A stretch of DNA of 13,533 nucleotides from Proteobacteria bacterium UBA6920 (GTDB lineage Bacteria > Pseudomonadota > Gammaproteobacteria > SG8-11): contig DKAS01000129.1 in NCBI GenBank assembly GCA_002448875.1, forward strand, positions 286 through 13,818. The letters are read 5' to 3'. Within the stretch, counting starts at the first letter, position 1; every line of letters begins with the position of its first letter. The position numbers and the translations under genes are program-made. The notes below the pieces were generated by a model. That model was not told the DNA's origin, made no database searches, and saw only the letters and a list, made by a program, of their open reading frames with translations. Below are positions 1 to 7,402 of this stretch, one piece after another.

Positions 1-181
1 GGGCATGCATTTTCAGACGCAGGGAGCGCAGCAGATCAATAATGCGATGAACTCACTCAATGAATCGGCGCAACAGACCGTCGAATCTCTGCAGCAGTCC
101 AATGCCGCCATCGAGCGCCTGAACGACGCCGCGCACAATCTGCAGCATGCGGTGTCCATCTTCAAGGTGCGGCGGGATTGA
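1..181 (+). CDS. wspA: WspA-type methyl-accepting chemotaxis protein, C-terminal end only
   Basis: This is the 3' end of a gene that begins outside the window. It is read in the frame starting at base 2 and stops with TGA at 179-181. The 59 visible residues are the last helix of an MCP signalling domain. They are rich in Gln, Asn, Ser and Ala, with the segment GAQQINNAMNSLNESAQQ followed by a second heptad-like run typical of the methylation helix. The protein ends in FKVRRD and has no NWETF-type CheR/CheB tether. Placement 9 bp before a CheW gene, at the head of a full wspB-R series, identifies it as the Wsp receptor. From the family, WspA is a membrane receptor that responds to surface contact and drives WspE autophosphorylation. 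The sensory and membrane parts cannot be judged here. Confidence 0.88.
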   Translation, partial: GMHFQTQGAQQINNAMNSLNESAQQTVESLQQSNAAIERLNDAAHNLQHAVSIFKVRRD

Positions 182-190
182 GCGTGAGTT

Positions 191-631
191 ATGAAATACC
201 TATTGTTCGACGCTGCCGCTCACACCTACATGCTGGCGGCCGTTGATATAACGGAGGTCATTCCTTGCGTGGAACTTGTGCCGCTCGCTGCTGCGCCCCT
301 GGGCGTCTGCGGTTATATGCAATACCGGGGTGACAAGGTGCCGGTGGTGGATTTGTGCCTGTGGCAGGCCGGCAACGCATGTCACCGTCTGCTGAGTACG
401 CGGATTATCGTCACCAGTTGCGGCGCCGGAGAGTTTCGCGCGCCGCTGGGGATACTCGCCGAAAATGTCACCGATATCATCGATCTGGATCCCGCGCTGG
501 TGACCGGCGCCGCGGGCGCGGTGTCGGTATCGCTGGCGGATCGACCGGCCACGGCGCAACTGCTGGCGGTGGAAACCCTGCTGCCACCACCGGCGGCGGC
601 GGAGCTGTACAGGAAAACGGAGCTCACATGA
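191..631 (+). CDS. wspB: CheW-like coupling protein WspB
   Basis: A 146-residue single-domain CheW protein. It opens with the strand MKYLLFDAAAHTYMLAAVDI, then EVIPCVEL, then the CheW signature region GYMQYRGDKVPVVDLC (about residues 42-57) and a later LGILAENVTDII strand (about 86-97). Its known role is to bridge the Wsp receptor and the WspE kinase at the inner membrane. The start ATG lies 9 bp after the wspA stop, with only a weak purine-rich stretch in front, so it probably depends on coupling to wspA translation. Its last codons overlap wspC as ATGA (628-631). As one of two CheW proteins in the operon, its position immediately after the receptor and before CheR is that of WspB. Confidence 0.9.
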   Translation: MKYLLFDAAAHTYMLAAVDITEVIPCVELVPLAAAPLGVCGYMQYRGDKVPVVDLCLWQAGNACHRLLSTRIIVTSCGAGEFRAPLGILAENVTDIIDLDPALVTGAAGAVSVSLADRPATAQLLAVETLLPPPAAAELYRKTELT

Positions 632-1962
632 CCGACGCGCTGTCCTGGCAGAAGATTCAGATGACCCTGCACGAAAGCATCGGCCTCAATATCAGCACGG
701 TGGGACTGTCCAATCTTGACCGGGCGGTGCATCACCGGATGAAGTTGCTGAACATCCAGTCGATCAACGCCTACAACACCCTGCTGCACGCCTCGGATGC
801 CGAACTGAAGGAGCTGATCGAGGAAGTGGTGGTGCCGGAAACCTGGTTTTTCCGCAATCCGGAATCATTTCATCTGCTGGGCGAGTATGTGAAAAAGCGC
901 TGGTTCAACTTCAACAGCGCGCATCCGCTGCAGATTCTCAGCATTCCCTGCTCGACCGGAGAAGAACCCTATTCCGTCGTCATGAGCCTGAGCGACCTGG
1001 GTTTCGCGCCGGACAATTATCGCGTCGACGCGGTGGATATCAGCGAGCGCGCTCTGCTGCGCGCCAGGGAGGGCTTGTACAACAAACATTCGTTTCGCCA
1101 CCAGGAAGGCGATTTTCAGGCGCGCTATTTTCAGGAGATCGACGGCGTCTACGTGCTGCAGCCGGACCTCCGTAACATGGTCAATTTTCAGCAGGGCAAT
1201 GTGCTCAACGCTAGCTTCGGCATGGGGCAGCGGCGCTACCATGTGATCTTCTGCCGCAACCTGCTCATTTATTTTGACCGCGCAACGCAGAATCGCACGG
1301 TCAACAAACTGTGCAGTCTGCTGCATGACGACGGCATTCTGTTTCTCGGCCATGCGGAAACCGGTGAGTATATCGGCACCGATATCCGGCGTCTGGCGTT
1401 TCCCCGGGCTTTTGCTTATGTCCTGAACAATGAGGAGGCGGCGGAGAAATCCACTGCGCCCGTCAGCAAGACCGTGCGTATCGTGCGCGAGGAAATTGCG
1501 CCACTGCCGGTGGCGACCGCGGCGGACGGTGACGTCGGCGAAACGGCCATAACCGAGCCGGTTTTGATGGAGACGGCGTCGGCAGGCGCGTTCGACGGCG
1601 ACTATTGCCTGTTGATACCCGATCAGGGCCTGCCGGCGCTGGCGAAAATCGCCAGCGTTGCCAACCAGGGAGATCTGATCCAGGCGGAGTTTCTCTGCGA
1701 AGAATTCATTCAGCGGCATGATACCTATGCCCAGGGATATTATCTCATGGCCCTGATCTGCGAGGCCCGGGGCCGGCGCGATGTGGTCGAAAGCATGTAC
1801 CGCAAAACGGTTTATCTCGACCCTGACCACTATGAGGCATTGCTGCATCTGGCTGAACACGCCGAACGCAGCCAGGACGTGGAAACCGCCACCCGCCTGC
1901 GCGCCCGGGCACGCCGGGTCTGGGCACGCAAGAACGCACGCCGCAGCCAGGCGCAGTCATGA
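628..1962 (+). CDS. wspC: CheR-type methyltransferase with TPR tail, WspC
   Basis: A 444-residue protein starting at the ATG that overlaps the wspB stop, with GGAG at 619-622 in front. The frame is open further upstream, but the earlier in-frame ATG at 355 lies inside wspB and is not credible. Residues about 1-270 are a CheR domain. The S-adenosylmethionine loop IPCSTGEEPYS is near residues 106-116, the VDISERALLRARE acidic strand follows, and the CheR signature VIFCRNLLIYFD is near 206-217, followed by LFLGHAE. After a variable Ala/Thr/Glu linker, residues about 345-425 form TPR-like helices (YYLMALICEARGRR, YRKTVYLDPDHYEALLHLAE). WspC methylates glutamates of WspA, opposing WspF, to set receptor activity. 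The TPR tail is characteristic of WspC and separates it from plain CheR. Confidence 0.93.
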   Translation: MTDALSWQKIQMTLHESIGLNISTVGLSNLDRAVHHRMKLLNIQSINAYNTLLHASDAELKELIEEVVVPETWFFRNPESFHLLGEYVKKRWFNFNSAHPLQILSIPCSTGEEPYSVVMSLSDLGFAPDNYRVDAVDISERALLRAREGLYNKHSFRHQEGDFQARYFQEIDGVYVLQPDLRNMVNFQQGNVLNASFGMGQRRYHVIFCRNLLIYFDRATQNRTVNKLCSLLHDDGILFLGHAETGEYIGTDIRRLAFPRAFAYVLNNEEAAEKSTAPVSKTVRIVREEIAPLPVATAADGDVGETAITEPVLMETASAGAFDGDYCLLIPDQGLPALAKIASVANQGDLIQAEFLCEEFIQRHDTYAQGYYLMALICEARGRRDVVESMYRKTVYLDPDHYEALLHLAEHAERSQDVETATRLRARARRVWARKNARRSQAQS

Positions 1963-2636
1963 GCGGGGAAAAGATCGTCAATTGCTGGAATAGCATCGGT
2001 GTCTGGGGCCGCGAGCAGCCGCGCTGTGCTCTGTTGCGCGAACTCGTGCATTGTCACAATTGCGAAAAGTACATTAGTGCCGGCAAGGCCGCCCTGCAAC
2101 GCAATCAATACGCGGATTACCTGCGGCAATGGACCTCGCAGGCAGCGAGCAACCGGGCGGCGGCCGGCGGCGGTAAATCACTGCTGGTATTCCGTATCGG
2201 CGACCGCTGGCTTGGCATCGATACCGGCTATCTCGCCGAAATATGCGCCGAACGCCGCATTCGCAGCCTGCCCAAGGTTAGCACGGCGGTAATCAAAGGT
2301 CTGGTGAATATTTCGGGCAAGGTGCAGCTGTGCTTTTCTCTGGGGCAGTTGTTGCGCATAGAAAAGCGCGAAACCCAGCGCCTGCGCCGGCAAAGCCTCT
2401 ACGATCCCCTGGTGGTGGCGATCTGGAATTCCCGCAAATATGTGTTTCCAGTCAACGAAGTGTACGGTATCTGCAGTCACCTGCCGGATAGCGAACACGG
2501 CGATGAAATCGCCGCCGCCGGCGCCGTCCCGCCGTTCGTCGCGGATGTCATCACCCATGACGGCATGCAGGTGCAGTGCCTGGATGCGCTGGCGGTTTTC
2601 AGCGAACTGGACCGGAGCCTGGCGCAACATGGCTGA
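1959..2636 (+). CDS. wspD: CheW-like coupling protein with Cys-rich N-terminus, WspD
   Basis: A 225-residue protein that overlaps wspC by ATGA. Residues about 1-45 are an extension with four cysteines (C9, C23, C32, C35) in the frame CWNSIGVWG...C...HCHNC, then a short helix (YADYLRQW). The CheW domain follows from about residue 70 (LLVFRIGDRWLGIDTGYLAEI) with the core VIKGLVNISGKVQLCFSLGQLL. From the family, this is the second Wsp coupling protein, and WspB and WspD both connect WspA to WspE. The N-terminal Cys motif recurs in WspD proteins to my knowledge, but I know of no assigned role. The four-Cys spacing would fit a bound metal or a redox switch, which is inference. Its 3' end overlaps wspE by 8 bp. 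Confidence 0.9.
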   Translation: MSGEKIVNCWNSIGVWGREQPRCALLRELVHCHNCEKYISAGKAALQRNQYADYLRQWTSQAASNRAAAGGGKSLLVFRIGDRWLGIDTGYLAEICAERRIRSLPKVSTAVIKGLVNISGKVQLCFSLGQLLRIEKRETQRLRRQSLYDPLVVAIWNSRKYVFPVNEVYGICSHLPDSEHGDEIAAAGAVPPFVADVITHDGMQVQCLDALAVFSELDRSLAQHG

Positions 2637-4887
2637 ACACCGACCGCTGCCCATCGATGCGACGATGCTGGAGCTGTTTCACGCCGAGCTGGAACAGCAG
2701 ACGGCGGTGCTGGTGTCAGGCATGCTGGCGCTGGAAAAGGGCGAGCCGCAGGCCGCCTTGCTCGACAATCTGATGCGGGCCGCGCATTCACTCAAGGGTG
2801 CGGCGCGCCTGCTGAAAATCACCAGCATAGAAAAAATCGCCCACGTCATGGAAGACAAGTTCGTGGCCGCGCAGAAGGGGGTGCTGCATATCGACGCCGG
2901 GCATGTGGACGTCCTGTTGTCGGCCATCGATACCATGCAAAAAATCGGCGGTGGCGATCCTGATCTGTTGCTGGACTGGCACCAGCGGCACAGTGAGGAT
3001 TTTACCCAGCTGCTGGCCGGGTTGGCGGCCATCGGCGGCAAAGCCGCGGCGCCGAAAAGCAAAGGTGGTAAAAAATCCGCCGTTGCCGGCGACGCGCCGG
3101 CCGATACGGCCGCCGATGCCGGTGCTGCCCCGGCCTTCGACAAGCCGGACGCGGTACGCGTGTCCGGGGCCAGGATCGATTCCCTGATCGGCAAATCCAG
3201 CGAACTGCTTATACAGCATCGCTGGCTGCATGGCTTCGTCAATGACATGATCCAGATGAAGAAACGATTCAGCGAGGTCAACAACCTGATCGAGAGTCTG
3301 CGTGAAATAGCCGGCAGATCCTTTGACCCCGAAGCGATCAATGCCCAGCTGCGGCAGATCAGCAAGCGTCTGCGCGATAACAATCAACAGTTCAATCACT
3401 CGATCGGCACGGTCTACGAGTTTTATCATCGCACCGACTCGCTGCTGGAAACCATCAACCAGGAAATTCTGTCAACGCGCATGCGTCCGTTCGCCGAACG
3501 TCTGTCGCGGTTTCCGCGCATGGTGCGCGACATCAGCCGCTCGCTGCGCAAGAACGTCAGTTTGCGCATCGAAGGCGGCAACACCGAGGTGGACAGGGAC
3601 GTACTCGACAAGATCGAGACGCCGCTGAACCATCTGTTGCGCAACGCCATCGATCACGGTGTCGAGACACCGGCGGTACGCCGGCGCCATGGCAAGCCGG
3701 AGGAAGCCAGCATCGTTATCGCTGCCAGTTATCGCTCCGGCATGCTGCATATCAGCATCAGCGACGACGGTGCCGGCATCGATCTGGAGGCCATACGCCG
3801 CAAAGTCATCAACCGCGGCCTGGCGCCGGCGGCGGTGGTGGCGGAGCTTTCTACGCCGGAGTTGCTGGAATTTATTTTTCTGCCCACCTTTTCCACCAAG
3901 GAAAAGATATCGGAACTGTCCGGGCGCGGCGTGGGACTGGATGTAGTCAAGGACACGGTGACCGCCCTCAAAGGCTCGATCAAGGTCGATACCGTGGCGG
4001 GGCAGGGTACCCGTTTTGAGTTGCAGATGCCGGTCACCGTGTCGGTGGTTACCGCGTTGATCTTCGTCGTCGACGACGAACCCTATGCGCTGCCGCTGGC
4101 ACGGGTCGAACACGTAGGAAAATTGCCGCGACGGGACATGTACTTTCTCGACGGCAGGCAGTATTTCCGCGATGGCGAGGACAGCATCAACGTGGTTTCC
4201 GCCCGCCAGGTATTGCAACGCGCCGGCGCCGCATTGGACAGCGAAGAGATCCCGGTAGTGATCCTCAAGGATTATCTGCGACGATATGCCCTGGTGGTCG
4301 ACAGTGTGCTCGGGCAGAAGGATCTGGTGATGCAGCCGCTGGACCCCCGCCTGGGCAAGGTGCAGGATGTTGCCGCCTGCGCCATCCTGGAAAACGGCAT
4401 GCCGGTGCTGATCCTCGATGTGGATGATCTGACCCGTTCCATGGACTACCTGCTCAAGGGCGGGGACGTGCGCCATGTATCCCTGGGCGAAGACCCTAAG
4501 GCGCGCCGCCGGCACATTCTGCTGGTGGACGATTCGGCCACGGTGCGCGAAGTGGTGCGCAACCTGCTGGCCGCACGGGGCTACCGGGTCAGCGTCGCGG
4601 TGGACGGAATTGACGCCTGGAACAGTCTGCGCAGCGGTGATTTCGATCTGCTGATCACCGACATCGATATGCCGCGCATGGACGGTATCCAGCTGATCTC
4701 CCTGGTGCGGGGCGATCCGCGCCTGCATGACCTGCCCGTTATGATAGTATCGTATAAGGATAGATCGGAAGATCGCCGTAAAGGCCTGCAAGTTGGCGCC
4801 GATTACTACTTGACCAAGGGCAGCTTTCAGGACGAAACCTTGATCGAGGCCGTCCGCGACCTGATTGGAGAGGATATAACCAAATGA
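2629..4887 (+). CDS. wspE: Hybrid CheA histidine kinase/response regulator WspE
   Basis: A 752-residue hybrid kinase. The chosen start is ATG 2629, giving MAEHRPLPIDATMLELF. The same frame is open to 2440, but that stretch lies inside wspD. Domains in order: an Hpt/P1 domain (about 10-115) with phospho-acceptor H53 in AAHSLKGAARL; an Ala/Lys/Pro-rich linker (about 135-175) in place of a clear P2; a P3 dimerisation helix pair (about 180-300); a P4 ATPase (about 320-465) with N-box NHLLRNAIDHG (334-344), DDGAGI and GRGVGLDVVK; a CheW-like P5 (about 468-605); and a C-terminal receiver (about 629-750) with acidic pair DD634-635, phospho-acceptor D678 in LLITDIDMP and the conserved TK near GADYYLTKG. 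The kinase autophosphorylates when WspA is active and passes phosphate to WspR and WspF. Confidence 0.95.
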   Translation: MAEHRPLPIDATMLELFHAELEQQTAVLVSGMLALEKGEPQAALLDNLMRAAHSLKGAARLLKITSIEKIAHVMEDKFVAAQKGVLHIDAGHVDVLLSAIDTMQKIGGGDPDLLLDWHQRHSEDFTQLLAGLAAIGGKAAAPKSKGGKKSAVAGDAPADTAADAGAAPAFDKPDAVRVSGARIDSLIGKSSELLIQHRWLHGFVNDMIQMKKRFSEVNNLIESLREIAGRSFDPEAINAQLRQISKRLRDNNQQFNHSIGTVYEFYHRTDSLLETINQEILSTRMRPFAERLSRFPRMVRDISRSLRKNVSLRIEGGNTEVDRDVLDKIETPLNHLLRNAIDHGVETPAVRRRHGKPEEASIVIAASYRSGMLHISISDDGAGIDLEAIRRKVINRGLAPAAVVAELSTPELLEFIFLPTFSTKEKISELSGRGVGLDVVKDTVTALKGSIKVDTVAGQGTRFELQMPVTVSVVTALIFVVDDEPYALPLARVEHVGKLPRRDMYFLDGRQYFRDGEDSINVVSARQVLQRAGAALDSEEIPVVILKDYLRRYALVVDSVLGQKDLVMQPLDPRLGKVQDVAACAILENGMPVLILDVDDLTRSMDYLLKGGDVRHVSLGEDPKARRRHILLVDDSATVREVVRNLLAARGYRVSVAVDGIDAWNSLRSGDFDLLITDIDMPRMDGIQLISLVRGDPRLHDLPVMIVSYKDRSEDRRKGLQVGADYYLTKGSFQDETLIEAVRDLIGEDITK

Positions 4888-5915
4888 AGATCGGCATCGC
4901 CAACGATCTGCCGCTGGTGGCCGAAACCCTGCGGCAGACGGTAACGCGCAACGGTGCCCACGAAGTCGTCTGGGTGGCCCGCAACGGCAGGGAGGCCGTG
5001 GACTACTGCGCCAACGAGCGGCCGGATCTGATCCTCATGGATTTGCTCATGCCGGTGATGAATGGCGCACAGGCGACCAGGGAAATCATGGAGCGCACGC
5101 CCTGTCCCATACTCGTGGTTACCTCGTCGGTGGAGAGTAATGCCCCCCTGGTGTTTGAGGCCATGGGGGCGGGAGCCCTGGACGCGGTAGACACGCCCAT
5201 TGTCGACGATCCCGTGGGTGGCGGCGGCGAAGAGCTGCTGCGCAAGATCGTCATGATCGGTCACCTGACCCGCAAGAGCAGTCTGCCGTCGCAGGCCCTG
5301 CCGTCCGGCAGAAGCAGCGGCGGCGGAAATATCGCCCAGACCTTGATAGCCATCGGCGCCTCATCCGGCGGACCGCAGGCACTGGCGCAGATCCTGGGTG
5401 AGCTGCCCCCTGGATTGCCCGCTTCCATCGTCATCATCCAGCACATCGACGGCAAATTCATCAGCGAGTTCGCCAAGTGGCTCAGCACTCTGAGCGCGCT
5501 GCCCATCATGCTGGCCTCGCAGGGGGGGATGCCGCGCGGCGGCCACGTCTATCTGGCTGGCTCCAGCAACCATCTGGTGATCGACGCCAAAGGGACTTTT
5601 GCCTATGTGCGTGAACCGCAGGACCTGCCGTATCGTCCTTCGGTCGATGTGTTTTTCCACAGCGTCGTGCAGCACTGGTCCGGCACGGCGGTGGGCGTTT
5701 TGCTCACCGGCATGGGCAGTGACGGCGCCCGCGGGCTGCTCACCATGAAACAGCAGGGTTGTTTCACCATCGCCCAGGACCAGCGTTCCTGCGCGGTGTA
5801 CGGCATGCCCAAGGCGGCCAGGGAACTGGACGCCGCGGTGGAAATCCTGCCGCTGGATGCCATCGGTGCCTGTCTGACCGGTCTGCTGGCCAAAGGCAGG
5901 GTGGCGCAGCAATGA
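4884..5915 (+). CDS. wspF: CheB-type receptor methylesterase WspF
   Basis: A 343-residue two-domain protein with a good ribosome site (GGAGAGGA, 4867-4874) inside the wspE end. It overlaps wspE by ATGA. Residues 1-about 125 are a receiver with phospho-acceptor D53 in LILMDLLMP. The usual acidic pair is N7-D8, and the usual lysine position reads T104 (DAVDTP). Residues about 150-340 are the CheB esterase with the catalytic triad visible: S160 in IGASSGGPQ, H187 in IIQHIDGKF and D280 in LLTGMGSDGARG. WspF demethylates WspA when phosphorylated by WspE, lowering signalling. In Pseudomonas, loss of wspF locks WspR on and gives wrinkly colonies. The gene here looks full length and intact. Confidence 0.94.
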   Translation: MKIGIANDLPLVAETLRQTVTRNGAHEVVWVARNGREAVDYCANERPDLILMDLLMPVMNGAQATREIMERTPCPILVVTSSVESNAPLVFEAMGAGALDAVDTPIVDDPVGGGGEELLRKIVMIGHLTRKSSLPSQALPSGRSSGGGNIAQTLIAIGASSGGPQALAQILGELPPGLPASIVIIQHIDGKFISEFAKWLSTLSALPIMLASQGGMPRGGHVYLAGSSNHLVIDAKGTFAYVREPQDLPYRPSVDVFFHSVVQHWSGTAVGVLLTGMGSDGARGLLTMKQQGCFTIAQDQRSCAVYGMPKAARELDAAVEILPLDAIGACLTGLLAKGRVAQQ

Positions 5916-6997
5916 GCAAGCCCGCAGCCGATCCGCCGGACAACGGGGAAGAAATATACGATATTCTGCTGGTAGATGATCAACCTATCATCGCCGAGGC
6001 CATCAAGCGCATGCTGGTCACGGAACCGGACATGCGTTTCCACTATTGCCAGGCATCGGACCGCGCTCTGCAACTGGCTCATGAAATCCAGCCCACCGTC
6101 ATCCTGCAGGACCTGGTCATGCCGGACACCGACGGCATGCAACTGCTGGCCGCATATCGCAACGATGCCGCATTGAGCGAGGTGCCGGTGGTGATTCTTT
6201 CCACCAAGGAAGACCCGCATGACAAGAGTGCCGCATTCGCCGCCGGCGCCAGCGACTATCTGGTGAAGATTCCCGACCGCATCGAACTGATCGCGCGTAT
6301 CCGCGCTCATTCCCGTAGTTATCTCAGCCAGAAGCAGCGCGATGAATTACTGCAGGAAATCAAGATAGTGCATGAACAACTCAAGGCTGTTTATGCCCAG
6401 CTCCACCAGAGCCACCAGGAGCTGGAAAAACTCTCCTGCATGGACGGCCTCACCGGAATTTCCAATCGCCGGCATTTCGATACCTATTTTTCGCAGGAAT
6501 GGCTGCGCGCTCTGCGCGAAAAAATATCCACTTCCCTGATCCTGGTCGATATCGATTATTTCAAACTGTACAACGACCACTACGGTCACCAGGCCGGGGA
6601 TCTGTGTCTGCAGGCGATCGCGCAGGCGCTGGCCGATACTCTGCAGCGCCCTGGTGATCTGGCGGCTCGTTATGGTGGTGAGGAATTCGTGGTGCTGCTG
6701 CCCTATACCGACGCCAAAGGCGCAGAGAACATCGCCAAACAACTGCTGGATACGGTAAAGAAACTGGCGGTGGCGCACGCCCAGTCTCCCATCGATGCGC
6801 ACGTCACCATCAGCCTCGGCGTGGCGACGCTGACACCGGACAGCAGCGTCGCGCCCTCGGATCTGGTGCAGATCGCCGATACCGCGCTCTATCAGGCCAA
6901 GGAGCAGGGACGTAACCGCTATGTGCTGGCCGATATCTCCTTGCTGCCCAAGGCGCCCCGACCCAAGGCTAAAGTTAAGACCCGCAAACCGCGCTGA
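5912..6997 (+). CDS. wspR: Response regulator diguanylate cyclase WspR
   Basis: A 361-residue output protein of the operon. The start ATG overlaps the wspF stop (5912-5915). The frame is open upstream to 5759 but inside wspF. Residues about 16-140 are a receiver with DD22-23, phospho-acceptor D67 in VILQDLVMP and K in LVKIPD. A charged coiled-coil stalk follows (about 146-180, RDELLQEIKIVHEQLKAVY). The GGDEF domain (about 185-350) opens with the family DGLTGISNRR segment, has the active site GGEEF at 255-259, and has an inhibitory product-binding site R246-P-G-D249 exactly five residues upstream. It therefore should make cyclic di-GMP from two GTP and be product-inhibited. In the family, phosphorylation by WspE promotes clustering and activity, shifting the cell to biofilm. 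No DNA-binding domain is present. Confidence 0.95.
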   Translation: MSKPAADPPDNGEEIYDILLVDDQPIIAEAIKRMLVTEPDMRFHYCQASDRALQLAHEIQPTVILQDLVMPDTDGMQLLAAYRNDAALSEVPVVILSTKEDPHDKSAAFAAGASDYLVKIPDRIELIARIRAHSRSYLSQKQRDELLQEIKIVHEQLKAVYAQLHQSHQELEKLSCMDGLTGISNRRHFDTYFSQEWLRALREKISTSLILVDIDYFKLYNDHYGHQAGDLCLQAIAQALADTLQRPGDLAARYGGEEFVVLLPYTDAKGAENIAKQLLDTVKKLAVAHAQSPIDAHVTISLGVATLTPDSSVAPSDLVQIADTALYQAKEQGRNRYVLADISLLPKAPRPKAKVKTRKPR

Positions 6998-7002
6998 CCC
7001 TT

Positions 7003-7017
7003 GCCCCGATTCGGGGC
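7003..7017 (+). terminator. Possible weak terminator hairpin after wspR
   Basis: A perfect inverted repeat, GCCCCG-ATT-CGGGGC, starts 6 bases after the wspR stop. It can be lengthened by two G-U pairs. It lacks the U-run expected directly after the stem. The nearest T-rich stretch is 20 bases downstream (7039-7043). The position suits the end of the operon, but it may only be a stabilising 3' hairpin. Confidence 0.4.
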
Positions 7018-7320
7018 GGGCGCGGCAAAGTTGCTATATTTTTATAACAATGCGCGCCGTTTTTCTCCTTGCTCCGCGCCGTCAAAGTCCCTTTCCCAGC
7101 CGTGGCTATGCTGTTCACCGGCGCTGAAAGTTTGCGCTTCCGGCAATTGCGGAATTTCTACTGTTGGCGCGGAATGTGATATAGAATTCCTCCGTTATGT
7201 GATTCGGTTTTAAACTTTAGAACATTGTTTTGAAACTGCGCACTGGGTCACACAACAATTGTCGGTCAGGACAAGGATTCGATACATAACAAGGATATAG
7301 TAGCACGACCAACTCATTGA

Positions 7321-7337
7321 TTAAGCACTGCTTAAGC
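7321..7337 (+). promoter_or_regulatory. TTAAGC-N5-TTAAGC tandem site, copy 1 (candidate operator)
   Basis: TTAAGC occurs at 7321-7326 and again at 7332-7337, one helical turn (11 bp) apart. Because TTAAGC-ACT-GCTTAA is also an inverted repeat, the site reads both as tandem and as dyad. It lies 66-82 bp before the lipoprotein start and just upstream of a candidate promoter. Tandem hexamers with 5 bp spacers are the usual form of OmpR/PhoB-family response regulator sites. The same arrangement recurs at 12921-12937. The regulator is not encoded in the window. Confidence 0.4.
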
Positions 7338-7351
7338 GAATTCGCACATTC

Positions 7352-7379
7352 TTGTTGGCGAAAAATTTTCCGTTATAAC
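7352..7379 (+). promoter_or_regulatory. Candidate promoter for the lipoprotein-DUF1501 operon
   Basis: TTGTTG (7352-7357) and TATAAC (7374-7379) are spaced by 16 bp, which would place a start about 7386 and a leader of under 20 bases. The -35 is poor (TTG only), as often seen for activator-dependent promoters, and the TTAAGC pair sits just upstream. An alternative -10 is TATAGT at 7296-7301. This is a guess from spacing only. Confidence 0.3.
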
Positions 7380-7402
7380 AAGCTTTCATCCAGGGGGTAG
7401 CT

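Larger units (their letters stand above)
6998..7402. other. 405 bp intergenic region between wspR and the lipoprotein gene
   Basis: I see no credible gene here. Two short open frames (6921-7127, 7001-7213) have no ribosome site and no protein character. The region holds the wspR 3' hairpin, an imperfect AT-rich inverted repeat TTGCTATA-TTTT-TATAACAA (7031-7050), GCAATTGC (7143-7150), direct repeats ACAAGGAT (7271-7278 and 7289-7296), a TATAGTAG element (7296-7310), the TTAAGC pair (7321-7337) and a 10 bp palindrome GCGAATTCGC (7336-7345). Composition becomes AT-rich toward 7403, as expected for a promoter region. Confidence 0.8.

Noticed and set aside
355..627. Upstream extension of wspC in the same frame
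   Set aside because: It overlaps wspB throughout and is Arg/Gly-rich out-of-frame sequence. The CheR domain begins just after ATG 628.
2440..2628. Upstream extension of wspE in the same frame
   Set aside because: It lies entirely inside wspD, reads as Pro/Ser/Arg-rich non-domain sequence, and the Hpt domain starts right after ATG 2629.
3472..4791. Minus-strand open frame of 439 residues inside wspE
   Set aside because: WspE motifs in the plus frame are unambiguous. The antisense product is rich in His/Gln/Arg with no domain pattern and no ribosome site.
6921..7213. Two short plus-strand frames after wspR
   Set aside because: One starts inside wspR in another frame. Both lack ribosome sites and cross the 3' hairpin and AT-rich DNA.
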